Assembly (NCBI RefSeq): GCF_003390325.1
Contig: NZ_QUOK01000001.1
Location: 434,001 to 498,000 of the forward strand
From: Rhodohalobacter sp. SW132
GTDB lineage: Bacteria > Bacteroidota > Rhodothermia > Balneolales > Balneolaceae
Length of the DNA: 64,000 nucleotides
Direction of reading: 5' to 3'
Positions 26,127 through 34,824 of the stretch are shown here, one piece after another. The position numbers and the translations under genes are program-made. A model generated the notes under the pieces. It saw nothing but the letters and a program-made list of their open reading frames with translations, did not search any database and was not told where the DNA came from. Position 1 is the stretch's first letter; each line of letters opens with the position of its first letter.

Positions 26127-27341
26127 ATGGCACGTTCAAAAAAAGGTAAAGGACGGAACTACAAAAAAAGCAATAAAAAAGGGACCAACGGAAACGTATT
26201 CATCCCAAAGTTTCACCACAATCAGAAAACAAGGATCGGAGGTCGCTTCAGCGGCATTCTTGAAATAAATCAGAAGGGGTATGGATTTATCCGAAAACTC
26301 GATTATGAGTTCAGCTATAATCCAAAAGACCCATTTCTGAAACCGGACGAAGTGAAATACCACGATTTGCGATCCGGCCTGATTATGGAAGGTGAGTTTG
26401 AAGAAGATCAGAGCGGAAACCGGCACGTTCATTCTATCGAAAAAATAAACGGTAACCCTCCTGAGTTCTGGCAAAAAACCAATCGGTTTGAGTTGCAAAC
26501 TCCTATCATGCCGAATGAACAAATAAAACTTGGCCATAATCCGTCGGATCATGAGCTGCGTGTGATGGACTTGATCTCCCCAGTTGGCAAAGGTCAGCGT
26601 GCCTTGATTGTCGCCCCTCCCCGAACCGGGAAAACCGTGCTTCTAAAGAAAATCGCCCGAAGTATTACCGAAAATTATCCCAACATCAGTACCGCAATTC
26701 TGCTGGTTGATGAACGCCCCGAAGAGGTCACGGATTTTATTCGATCCACCAATGCCGAGGTTTTTGCATCTTCAAATGATAAACCAACCGACAGCCATGT
26801 GCGAATCTCAGAGATGGCGCTTGGCTATGTGAAAAGAAAAGCAGAATGTGGCCAGGATGCAGTTCTTCTCATCGATTCGCTTACACGCCTTGGCCGATCC
26901 TATAACGCAGTGCAGTCCAACAGCGGACGAACACTATCGGGTGGTCTCGATATTCGTGCTCTCGAAATCCCGAAAAAAATCTTCGGTTCAGCAAGAAAAA
27001 TTGAGGGCGGCGGTTCGTTAACCATTATCGCAACCTGTCTTGTTGAGACTAATTCAAGAATGGATGACCTTATTTTTGAAGAGTTCAAAGGAACCGGTAA
27101 CCTGGAGCTCGTACTGGACAGAGAGCTGGCAAACGACAGGATTTACCCGGCCATTAACATCGCCGCATCCGGCACGCGAAATGAGGACAAATTCATTACC
27201 GACTCCATCGAAGAACGAAATATGGTGAGACGCTTTCTTCTCAAAAAGTCACCAAAAGAGTCGATGCTAATGCTCATGAAAGTAATTGAGCGAACCGAAA
27301 GCAACGAAGAACTCTTTGCACAGCTTGCAGCCACAACGTAG
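26127..27341 (+). CDS. rho: Transcription termination factor Rho
   Basis: A 404-residue hexameric RNA helicase that ends transcription. The N-terminal 35 residues are very basic (ARSKKGKGRNYKKSNKKGTN) and replace the usual helical Rho_N domain; the cold-shock-like RNA-binding domain follows (GGRFSGILEINQKGYGFIRK). The ATPase core has Walker A APPRTGKT at 163-170, Walker B VLLIDSLTRLGRSYN and the Q/R-loop region SGGLDIRALEIPKKIFGSAR. It ends within the normal helicase C-terminus. The start ATG at 26127 is the first in frame after the terminator gap. It has its own transcript. Confidence 0.96.
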   Translation: MARSKKGKGRNYKKSNKKGTNGNVFIPKFHHNQKTRIGGRFSGILEINQKGYGFIRKLDYEFSYNPKDPFLKPDEVKYHDLRSGLIMEGEFEEDQSGNRHVHSIEKINGNPPEFWQKTNRFELQTPIMPNEQIKLGHNPSDHELRVMDLISPVGKGQRALIVAPPRTGKTVLLKKIARSITENYPNISTAILLVDERPEEVTDFIRSTNAEVFASSNDKPTDSHVRISEMALGYVKRKAECGQDAVLLIDSLTRLGRSYNAVQSNSGRTLSGGLDIRALEIPKKIFGSARKIEGGGSLTIIATCLVETNSRMDDLIFEEFKGTGNLELVLDRELANDRIYPAINIAASGTRNEDKFITDSIEERNMVRRFLLKKSPKESMLMLMKVIERTESNEELFAQLAATT

Positions 27342-27459
27342 TTTTCTCCGTTTTTAAATGGTGAAAGCAGGCTTCAATTCAGAGTGGAGTTTGTTGCGCT
27401 ATTATCTCAAAAATTTGAAGATCTGATATCAGCCTGGTCCTTTTATCTTAGCCGTGCAG

Positions 27460-28083
27460 TCAATGCACCTGCAGATCAGCGAGGTCTTCGAGAAACTTTT
27501 TGAAGGCCGGCGTATCATATTTGGCCATTCCCTGCTTTTCCATGGCTATTTTTCCGTCCGGAGTGATCACATAAGTGGTGGGCAGCAGATCACTCTGAAA
27601 AATGTCACGGTCCCGACCCCGGTAGTGATAGATCGGCAGATCAAGATCGCGGCTCTCCATAAATCTTTCCGCTTCAGAAAAATCTTCATCCATTGACACC
27701 AGGATAAAACTGTAGCCTTCCCGGTCTTTGAAGGTTGAATAGAGATTGGCAATCGACGGCATTTCTGCAATACAAGGGGGACACCAGCTTGCCCATACAT
27801 TCAGAAAAACTACATTTCCCTTGTGTTCGGCCAGGCTTTGCGTTCTATGGTCTTTATCAGCAAAGTAGAACTCCGTACCGGCATCCCTCATCTCATCATA
27901 ATCGATACTCAGAGAGGGTGTAATCAAACCTGTCGCCAGAAAGGCACGCTGTACGGTTCCGATTACCTGTGTATGATAGCCAGTGAGATAGAGCGTCAGT
28001 GCCGCGATCACTATTACACTCCACTCAATCAGTGATCGCCTGAAGCTCTTCTCTTTCTTTTCTGAAGATTCTTTATTAGCCAT
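27460..28083 (-). CDS. TlpA-like membrane-anchored thioredoxin-fold protein
   Basis: A 207-residue protein with an N-terminal anchor (about residues 17-35, SLIEWSVIVIAALTLYLTGY) and an extracytoplasmic thioredoxin domain. The active site is WASWCPPCIAEMPS; PTTYVITPDGKIA supplies the cis-proline region. TlpA/ResA-type proteins reduce disulfides in cytochrome c or other envelope proteins, or act as peroxiredoxin-like reductants. It lies 34 bases after the Mrp gene on the same strand, so the two probably share the promoter at 29281. It converges on rho with a 118-base gap lacking an evident terminator. Confidence 0.88.
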   Translation of the reverse strand: MANKESSEKKEKSFRRSLIEWSVIVIAALTLYLTGYHTQVIGTVQRAFLATGLITPSLSIDYDEMRDAGTEFYFADKDHRTQSLAEHKGNVVFLNVWASWCPPCIAEMPSIANLYSTFKDREGYSFILVSMDEDFSEAERFMESRDLDLPIYHYRGRDRDIFQSDLLPTTYVITPDGKIAMEKQGMAKYDTPAFKKFLEDLADLQVH

Positions 28084-28117
28084 AATCTAATTTCCGGCGC
28101 ACCGGGTTAATCCGGAA

Positions 28118-29248
28118 TCAGGGGCGAATATTAATCTCTATTTTCTCGGGATCTTTATTTAGAGTAATCAGTGCATTTTTCACGCGCTCCCCAATCTGCA
28201 GAAACGATTTTGCAGCCGGCGAATCGGGCTGTGCTTCAACGACCGGCGTTCCGCTGTCTGATGTTTCCCGGATATTTTCCTGCAGTGCCACTTCCCCAAG
28301 AAATGGAACTTCGAGTTTCTGTGCTAATTTTCGTGCTCCGTGTTTTCCAAATATGTAATATTTTTTCTCGGGCATATCGGGCGGTGTGAAATAGGCCATA
28401 TTTTCGATGATACCCAGCACAGGAACATCTACTTTACCAAACATTGCCACTCCTTTACGAGCGTCGTCAAGTGCTACCGTTTGAGGTGTAGATACAATCA
28501 CAGCGGCGGTAAGCGGAACTGTCTGAACAATGGTAAGCTGAATGTCGCCTGTGCCGGGTGGCAGATCGAGAACGAGGTAATCCAGCTCCCCCCACTTCAC
28601 CTCTTGCATAAACTGTTTTACTGCGCTCGTCACCATCGGTCCGCGCCAGATCATCGCCTGGTCGGTATCCACAAGAAAACCCATCGACACGAGGTGAACG
28701 CCGTGTTTATAAATGGGGACAAGTTTTTTATCTGTGGTGATATTCGGCCGTTCAGTTACACCAAACATCGTTGGAACGCTGGGACCGTAAATATCGGTAT
28801 CAAGCAGTCCCACGGAATGTCCCGCTTTGGAGAGGGCAACCGCAAGATTTGCCGCAACTGTAGATTTACCAACGCCACCCTTCCCGGATGCCACAGCAAT
28901 TATATTTTTCACACCCGGAAGTACAGGCTGCTGCTGACCTGCATTTTGTTGCTGAGGTTGAGGAGCTGCATCATCCCCATCAAGCTCACGCTTTTTGGAA
29001 ATATTGATCCCCACCGTGATGTCGAGAACAGCCTCTTTATCCACAAATTTATGAACAGCTTCCGTGCACTGCTTTTTCAGATCAGCAGCAAGCGGTTTAT
29101 TTTCGGAAGGCAGCTCCAGAGTAAAAGAAATATATTTTTCCTGGACGATCAGATCCTGGATCAAGTCCAGTGTGATCAGATCTTTTTCATATTCAGGATG
29201 CAAAACGTGTGTTAATGCGGTAATTACCTGCTCTTTTCGTATCGCCAT
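28118..29248 (-). CDS. Mrp/ApbC-type iron-sulfur cluster carrier ATPase
   Basis: A 376-residue protein. Residues 1-85 are a DUF59/MIP18-like domain; residues 115-376 form a deviant P-loop ATPase with GKGGVGKST at 122-130, DTDIYGPSVPTMFG and LVLDLPPGTGD. Relatives carry Fe-S clusters to apo-proteins. The paired cysteines (CxxC) that bind the cluster in the best-studied members are missing: the region reads ENMAYFTPPDMPEKKYYIFG. I recall this being typical of Bacteroidota Mrp proteins, so function may be conserved with other ligands. It is upstream of the TlpA-like gene in one transcript. Confidence 0.92.
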   Translation of the reverse strand: MAIRKEQVITALTHVLHPEYEKDLITLDLIQDLIVQEKYISFTLELPSENKPLAADLKKQCTEAVHKFVDKEAVLDITVGINISKKRELDGDDAAPQPQQQNAGQQQPVLPGVKNIIAVASGKGGVGKSTVAANLAVALSKAGHSVGLLDTDIYGPSVPTMFGVTERPNITTDKKLVPIYKHGVHLVSMGFLVDTDQAMIWRGPMVTSAVKQFMQEVKWGELDYLVLDLPPGTGDIQLTIVQTVPLTAAVIVSTPQTVALDDARKGVAMFGKVDVPVLGIIENMAYFTPPDMPEKKYYIFGKHGARKLAQKLEVPFLGEVALQENIRETSDSGTPVVEAQPDSPAAKSFLQIGERVKNALITLNKDPEKIEINIRP

Positions 29249-29280
29249 CAGATTGTTTTCAACTTCAATTTCAGTTGCAA

Positions 29281-29311
29281 CAAAAATAGGGAATATTCAC
29301 GGTTTTATAAA
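29281..29311 (-). promoter_or_regulatory. Candidate Bacteroidota-type promoter for the mrp gene
   Basis: On the minus strand TTTA (29311-29308) is followed after exactly 19 bases by TATTTTTG (29288-29281), a perfect match to the TAnnTTTG -7 consensus; the -33 element matches 3 of 4. The -7 ends 32 bases before the ATG at 29248, leaving a sensible leader. Confidence 0.45.
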
Positions 29312-29478
29312 CGCGAGTTCAAACAGTTTGATTTGATTTATTTCTTACAGATGCAGTTTTGTATTGATAAATTGAGCAACTTGTTTTGTTAAGCAGAAAC
29401 ATTTTTGATTTACACATCAAATGTTCAATTAAGTATAAAATTGGTTAACTTTTGTGTTTAACCAATTTATCATTCGTA

Positions 29479-29868
29479 TTGAGTAAACATCCCCAGAATT
29501 TTACACTGGTTACTGATCCGGCCATCATTCCGGTTCCGGGAAATAAGGTGATTGAAGAGTTCATCGGAAAGATCAATACCGGAACCGAATCTGTCTCTGT
29601 TGCACGGATGGAAGCTCCCTCCGGATGGGATGAGCCTGAACAGACACCGGAATTTGATGAAATCACCATCATGGTGAAAGGCCGTATAAATGTTCAAACA
29701 GAGCATGAAACTGTCACGCTATCAGAAAATCAAACGATCCTGATTCATAAAAACAGCACTGTGAGATATAGTAACCCTTTTGACGAAACTGCTGTATATT
29801 GGGCCGTTTGCATTCCCGCATTTTCAAATGAAATCGTAAATCGACGAACAGATTCACCCGATGTCTAA
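29479..29868 (+). CDS. Small cupin-domain protein
   Basis: A single-domain cupin of about 130 residues. Beta-strand words are VSVARMEAPSGWDEPEQT, FDEITIMVKGRINVQ, TVTLSENQTILIHKNSTVRY and TAVYWAVCIPAFS, similar to EutQ-like and other small cupins that bind a metal or small ligand. Only TTG starts are available (29452 and 29479); 29479 (LSKHPQNFTLV) is chosen because it gives a normal length. The stop overlaps the gcvT start by 8 bases, so translation is coupled. It is the first gene of the long run to 40983. Its link to glycine cleavage is unknown. Confidence 0.75.
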   Translation: MSKHPQNFTLVTDPAIIPVPGNKVIEEFIGKINTGTESVSVARMEAPSGWDEPEQTPEFDEITIMVKGRINVQTEHETVTLSENQTILIHKNSTVRYSNPFDETAVYWAVCIPAFSNEIVNRRTDSPDV

Positions 29869-30958
29869 AAAGACCGTTTTCTACCCAAAACATAAAAAAG
29901 CCGGAGCAAAACTTATCGATTTCGGCGGATTTTTGATGCCTGTTCAGTACGCCGGGATTAAACAGGAACATCATGCGGTGCGGGAAAAAGCCGGAATATT
30001 TGATGTCTCACATATGGGGGAATTTTTTGTGAACGGTCCGAATGCGCTTCCCCTGATTCAAAAAATTTCGATAAACGACGCTTCAAAGCTGAAGCCGGGG
30101 AAAGCTCAATACACGGCAATGTGTTATGAGAATGGCGGAATTGTGGATGATCTGCTGGTATATATGCTCAATGATGAATCGTATATGCTAGTGGTAAACG
30201 CTTCAAACATCGAAAAAGACTGGGATTGGATCACAAGTCAAAATGATCTGAATGCAGATATTGAAAACCGATCTGACGATATTGCGCTGATAGCACTTCA
30301 GGGGCCGGAATCTGCAAACATTCTCAGCCAGATTACAGAAGAAGATCTTGTTAACATCGGCTTTTACAGCTTTAAAACCGGAATTGTTGCCGGAGAGAAA
30401 GATATCATTATATCAGCAACCGGATATACCGGTGAAAAAGGCTTTGAACTTTATATCGACACGCGCAGCGCAGATCCATTGAAAATCTGGGATGCAATTC
30501 TGGAAGCAGGGACTCCGCACGGACTGGAACCTGCCGGACTTGGCGCCCGTGATACTTTGCGGCTGGAAATGGGTTTCGCTCTGTATGGAAATGATATCAC
30601 CAAAGACACACACCCTCTTGAAGCGCGTATGGGATGGCTTACAAAACTTGAAAAAGATTATTTTGTAGGAAAAGATGCGATCCTCAAAGCCAAAGATAAC
30701 GGACTTCATCGAAAACTCATGGGATTTGAAATAAACGAACCCCGCAAGGTACCGAGAGCCGGGTATGACCTTGTTAACGGTGATGGAGATAAAATCGGTT
30801 ATGTTACAAGCGGAACTCAATCCATTACCCTTGGTAAGGGTATAGGTATGGGTTACATTCAATTACCATATACTGAGCCGGGAACAGAAATTCATGTTGT
30901 AATACGGAAAGATCACGTTCCGGCAACAGTTACCAAACCACCATTTTTAAAAAAATAA
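29861..30958 (+). CDS. gcvT: Glycine cleavage system T protein (aminomethyltransferase)
   Basis: A 365-residue enzyme that transfers the methylene group from aminomethyl-lipoyl H protein to tetrahydrofolate, releasing ammonia. Family pieces in order are KAGAKLIDFGGFLMPVQY, VREKAGIFDVSHMGEF, GGIVDDLLVYML, ISATGYTGEKGFELY, LGARDTLRLEMGFALYGND and PFLKK at the end. The Asp in AARDTLR-type motif (here GARD) and the YTGE motif are those that bind folate in the family. Lipoyl synthesis genes lipA and lipB are in this window at 61762-63497. It overlaps the cupin gene and is 18 bases before comB. Confidence 0.95.
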   Translation: MSKKTVFYPKHKKAGAKLIDFGGFLMPVQYAGIKQEHHAVREKAGIFDVSHMGEFFVNGPNALPLIQKISINDASKLKPGKAQYTAMCYENGGIVDDLLVYMLNDESYMLVVNASNIEKDWDWITSQNDLNADIENRSDDIALIALQGPESANILSQITEEDLVNIGFYSFKTGIVAGEKDIIISATGYTGEKGFELYIDTRSADPLKIWDAILEAGTPHGLEPAGLGARDTLRLEMGFALYGNDITKDTHPLEARMGWLTKLEKDYFVGKDAILKAKDNGLHRKLMGFEINEPRKVPRAGYDLVNGDGDKIGYVTSGTQSITLGKGIGMGYIQLPYTEPGTEIHVVIRKDHVPATVTKPPFLKK

Positions 30959-30976
30959 TCTGTAAGACAGCTACTA

Positions 30977-31726
30977 ATGGCAAATTTGAAAACGTTAGAT
31001 GTATTTTTTTCATCCCAGTCTTTTCACGAGGAAGAGCTGAGAAATAAAGTTGTGGTAGTGATTGATGTGCTGCGAGCCTCCTCCACAATTATTACTGCGC
31101 TTATGAACCAGGCGAAAGGAATTATCCCCGTTGAGGATATGGGTGAAGCGAGCAGAATCTCACAAAGTGTGGGTTCCGACAACCTTCTGCTGTGTGGTGA
31201 AAAAGACGGCATTAAAATTGAAGGCTATGATCTTGGAAACTCTCCTTTTGAGTACAACTCTGATACTGTAAAAAACAAAACGCTCATTCTAAATACCACA
31301 AACGGTACAAAAGCGATTAAAAAAGCGGTGGGATCAGCCGAACTCTACGTCGGTTCTTTTTTGAACCTTTCTACTATTGTTCAAACATTACACGAAGAGG
31401 AAAAAGATATTGTGCTTGTATGTGCGGGATGGAGACGCCGTATGGCAATTGAAGACCTCCTGTTTGCGGGTAACATCGTTCACAAATTAGGGAACGGTTC
31501 CCTGCACCCAGAGGCTCGTGATGGAGCAAAGGTAGCATTCGGTCTTTACGATAAGTTCCGGGATAATATCCCCGAGGTAATCCATAGTTCAAACCACGCC
31601 GTGCGCCTGAAAGATCTTACGGACGAAAAAGATGTGGATTACTGCTCACAAACCGATATCTGCGATATTTTACCTGTATTAAACGACGGGATCATCACAA
31701 ATTTTTATGCCAAAAAAGAAGTCTAA
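30977..31726 (+). CDS. comB: 2-phosphosulfolactate phosphatase (ComB)
   Basis: A 249-residue enzyme of the ComB family. It removes phosphate from 2-phosphosulfolactate to give sulfolactate. Family pieces are VVVIDVLRASSTIITAL (metal-binding Asp), LCGEKDGIKIEGYDLGNSP, ILNTTNGTKAI, VLVCAGWRRRMAIEDLLFAG and SSNHAVRLKDL. comA, the preceding step, is at 20365-21189. The 20-base overlap between the 3' end and the ftsK start indicates tight coupling. The later enzyme, sulfolactate dehydrogenase, is not in the window, so the end product (sulfolactate, sulfopyruvate or a sulfonolipid precursor) is open. Confidence 0.92.
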   Translation: MANLKTLDVFFSSQSFHEEELRNKVVVVIDVLRASSTIITALMNQAKGIIPVEDMGEASRISQSVGSDNLLLCGEKDGIKIEGYDLGNSPFEYNSDTVKNKTLILNTTNGTKAIKKAVGSAELYVGSFLNLSTIVQTLHEEEKDIVLVCAGWRRRMAIEDLLFAGNIVHKLGNGSLHPEARDGAKVAFGLYDKFRDNIPEVIHSSNHAVRLKDLTDEKDVDYCSQTDICDILPVLNDGIITNFYAKKEV

Positions 31727-34190
31727 AAATTCGTTTTTAAGTAATTTCGACACCACCCGAAAGCTGGAGGTGGCGGGCATTCTTATTATTTCAGTTGCGG
31801 TATTGCTGCTTTTGAGTATCGCATCATATAATCCGAATGATTACGGGATTGTTAAATCCATGAGTCCCGGTGCTATATTCTCTGTAGACCAGGGCCCGGC
31901 ATTGAACATCAACAACTGGCTTGGTGTGGTAGGAGCTTATATCTCCCATTTTCTCGTTCATTCGCTTTTCGGATTCACCAGCCTGATTCTCCCTGTAATG
32001 ATCGCCTCATTCGGCTGGTATCTATTCCGGCAAAATGACCTGCAAGAACTCGGATGGCCACTGGCCTATGGTGTTTGGGTTATGCTGCTCTTTTCCACAC
32101 TGTTTGGCTGGTTTCATAATGAACTTGAGCTGCTTACGACCATTTGGAGCGGTAATTTCGGCCTTGGAACTGCGGCCATCCTTCAGAATATCCTTGGAAT
32201 TGGTTCTATTGTCATACTTTCTGTACTGATTTTTGTATCTGCACTGATACTCGTTGACAGAGATTTACAGAAAACCATCGATACATTTAAAAGCTGGACC
32301 GGCGGCATGCGCGACGACCTACAGGAGCGCAAAGAGGAGAAGCAACGGAAAAAAGCCGCGCGAAAAGAACAGAAAGAGAAGGAGAAAAAAATTCGTCAGC
32401 AGCAAAAAGCTGAGCGGGCCATGAAGAACAGTTCGGCCATTAATGAGAACTCCGTATCTGAAGAATCATCCATTGATGATATTGTAGAACGTTCACAGCA
32501 AGAAGACCTCGAGCGCCGGGAGAACCAGAAAAAAGAGAGCGCCGAACTCGAAAAGAAACCACCTCGTGCAATTCTCGATAAGGGAGATTCAGCAGATATT
32601 TCTGAAGAAGATGATGATGTAGAAGTCTCTGTTTTTATTGGGGAAGGTGAAGAAGAGGCAAGTGATAGAGAATTGGATCGCCAAAACAGGAAGAAAGCCA
32701 GGGAAATTCCAGTCATCAAATATAAATTCCCGGGCATCGATCTGCTTGATTCACCTCCGAATGAAGGAAACGAAGTGGACCTGGAAGAGATCAAGCTCAA
32801 CAAAAAAATTATTCTTGATAAGCTGAAACGCCACAAAATTGAGATTCTTTCAATTAATGCAATTGTAGGCCCAACAGTTACACTCTACGAACTTGAACCT
32901 TCGCCGGATGTAAAGATCAGCAAAATTGAAAGTTATGCCAACGATCTGAAAATGGCCACTGCCGCGCACGGACTCAGAATTATGGCGCCCATCCCCGGGC
33001 GGTCTGCTGTGGGTATTGAGGTACCGAACAGCTCTCGTGAAACGGTTTACATCAAGTCGGTTATTAATACCCGAAAATTCGTGGATACCGATATGGATCT
33101 GCCCGTGGCATTTGGTAAAACGATCGAAAATGAAGTCTTTATGATCGATCTCACTAAAATGCCCCACCTGCTGATTGCCGGTGCCACCGGGTCGGGTAAA
33201 TCGGTTGGAATAAATACCATCATCACCTGCCTGCTTTACAAATGCCACCCGGATGATGTAAAGTTTGTGCTGATCGATCCTAAGAAAATTGAACTTTCGC
33301 TCTACCGAAACATTCAGAATCACTTCCTGGCCGTTTTACCCGGTGCTGAAGAGCCGATCGTCACCGATACCAGCAAGGCACTCGAAACACTGGAAAGTGT
33401 AACGCATGAAATGGACGAGCGCTATGAGCTGTTGAAGATGGCGATGGTGCGCGACATCAAATCGTACAATGAAAAGTTTAAAGATGGTGAACTGGATGAA
33501 GATCTTGGCCACAGACATCTCCCCTACATTGTTGTGATTATTGATGAACTTGCCGACCTGATGATGACTGCAGGTAAAAAAATCGAAGAGCCGATTGCAC
33601 GCCTGGCACAGCTTGCCCGGGCGATCGGGATTCACTTGTGCGTGGCAACGCAGCGGCCTTCCGTTAACGTAATTACCGGTACCATCAAAGCAAACTTCCC
33701 GGCACGAATTGCCTACCAGGTAGCTTCAAAGGTCGATTCACGCACGATTCTGGATACCGGAGGTGCCGACCAGCTTGTGGGCCGGGGCGACATGCTTTTC
33801 ACCAACGGAGCGGGAATGACCCGGATCCAGAATGCGTATGTATCCACAGAAGAAGTTGAGAAGATCACCCAGTTTATCGGAGTTCAGCAAGGCTTCAAGC
33901 AACCTTTTCACCTGCCCAGAGTAGAAGATGAAGAGTCGGGCATACCCGATCCGCTCGATGATATCGATGACCTGTTTAAAGATGCCGCTAAAATTGTAGT
34001 GCTTCACCAGCAGGGATCGGTTTCACTGCTTCAGCGAAAACTGAAGATTGGTTACAACCGTGCCGGAAGAATCATTGATCAGCTTTACAATGCGGGCGTA
34101 GTAGGGCCGTACCAGGGAAGCACCGCACGGGATGTCAAATTAACTGAAGAGGACGAACTCGAGGAGATTTATGAAGAACTTGGCCTTTAA
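31707..34190 (+). CDS. ftsK: DNA translocase FtsK/SpoIIIE
   Basis: An 827-residue septal DNA pump that clears and aligns the chromosome termini at division. Residues about 20-180 hold four membrane helices. A long charged linker (about 190-340, with KEEKQRKKAARKEQKEKEKK) follows. The motor domain has Walker A GATGSGKS at 492-499, a Walker B region IVVIIDELADLMM, and LCVATQRPSVNVITGTIKAN. The C-terminal gamma winged helix is at about 760-827 (VVLHQQGSVSLLQRKLKIGY), the part that reads KOPS sites in known members. It overlaps comB by 20 bases and lolA by 20 bases. Confidence 0.96.
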   Translation: MPKKKSKNSFLSNFDTTRKLEVAGILIISVAVLLLLSIASYNPNDYGIVKSMSPGAIFSVDQGPALNINNWLGVVGAYISHFLVHSLFGFTSLILPVMIASFGWYLFRQNDLQELGWPLAYGVWVMLLFSTLFGWFHNELELLTTIWSGNFGLGTAAILQNILGIGSIVILSVLIFVSALILVDRDLQKTIDTFKSWTGGMRDDLQERKEEKQRKKAARKEQKEKEKKIRQQQKAERAMKNSSAINENSVSEESSIDDIVERSQQEDLERRENQKKESAELEKKPPRAILDKGDSADISEEDDDVEVSVFIGEGEEEASDRELDRQNRKKAREIPVIKYKFPGIDLLDSPPNEGNEVDLEEIKLNKKIILDKLKRHKIEILSINAIVGPTVTLYELEPSPDVKISKIESYANDLKMATAAHGLRIMAPIPGRSAVGIEVPNSSRETVYIKSVINTRKFVDTDMDLPVAFGKTIENEVFMIDLTKMPHLLIAGATGSGKSVGINTIITCLLYKCHPDDVKFVLIDPKKIELSLYRNIQNHFLAVLPGAEEPIVTDTSKALETLESVTHEMDERYELLKMAMVRDIKSYNEKFKDGELDEDLGHRHLPYIVVIIDELADLMMTAGKKIEEPIARLAQLARAIGIHLCVATQRPSVNVITGTIKANFPARIAYQVASKVDSRTILDTGGADQLVGRGDMLFTNGAGMTRIQNAYVSTEEVEKITQFIGVQQGFKQPFHLPRVEDEESGIPDPLDDIDDLFKDAAKIVVLHQQGSVSLLQRKLKIGYNRAGRIIDQLYNAGVVGPYQGSTARDVKLTEEDELEEIYEELGL

Positions 34191-34824
34191 TAAACAACAA
34201 TTACCGTTTGCCTTTATCCTCACCTTAATTTTTCTGGCCGGCGGATCTCTATTCGCCCAGGGGCAAAATACACCGGAATTTGACCGCCTGAAGGCAACTT
34301 TCGAAGATGGCCAAATTTTGCATGCTGATTTTTCACATCGCTACGAGGATTCATTCACCGGTGAAGTTCAAAGCAGCGAAGGTGAAATTTGGATAGGTAA
34401 AGAGCAGTACAAAATTGAAGGCTCCGGACAGATTATGGTAGTAGACGGCGACATTTCGCGCGTTTATGACAGTTCGAAAAACCGTGTGATTATCAGCGAC
34501 TATATTGAAGAAGAGGATGATTTTGCCCCTTCCCGAATGCTACAGGGCGTGGATGAGAGCTATGTGGTGGAAGAATCCGCAACGGGTGATGGTCAGACTG
34601 AAATCATTCTGGTTTCTGATGATCCCTTTTCTATATTCGAACGGGTAACTATCCTGCTGAATCAAAGTGGCATGCCTGTAGAAATATTGGCTATTGACCA
34701 GGCCGAAAACAGGCTGATTACCCGCTTTTCCAATGGTTCATTTACGACACCATCAGACCAGCTTTTTCAAATTGATCCACCGGAAGACGCTGAACAGATC
34801 GATCTGCGATACAACTCACAATGA
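34171..34824 (+). CDS. lolA: LolA-like outer-membrane lipoprotein carrier
   Basis: A 217-residue periplasmic protein with a signal peptide (cut near SLFAQG). The beta-rich mature part, with LHADFSHRYEDSFTGEVQSS, EGEIWIGKEQYKIEG, GDISRVYDSSKNRVIISDY and VEILAIDQAENRLITRF, matches the LolA fold that shields the acyl chains of lipoproteins crossing the periplasm. The overlap with ftsK (20 bases) and the 4-base overlap with the flippase gene show coupling. The permease that would load it may be the one at 15215-16441. Bacteroidota LolA proteins diverge from those of Proteobacteria, so identity is not fully certain. Confidence 0.85.
   Translation: MKNLAFNKQQLPFAFILTLIFLAGGSLFAQGQNTPEFDRLKATFEDGQILHADFSHRYEDSFTGEVQSSEGEIWIGKEQYKIEGSGQIMVVDGDISRVYDSSKNRVIISDYIEEEDDFAPSRMLQGVDESYVVEESATGDGQTEIILVSDDPFSIFERVTILLNQSGMPVEILAIDQAENRLITRFSNGSFTTPSDQLFQIDPPEDAEQIDLRYNSQ

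Noticed and set aside
31374-31592. Antisense and other-frame open frames over comB, ftsK, rho and similar genes
   Set aside because: They are shadows of strongly supported genes and carry no motif of their own.
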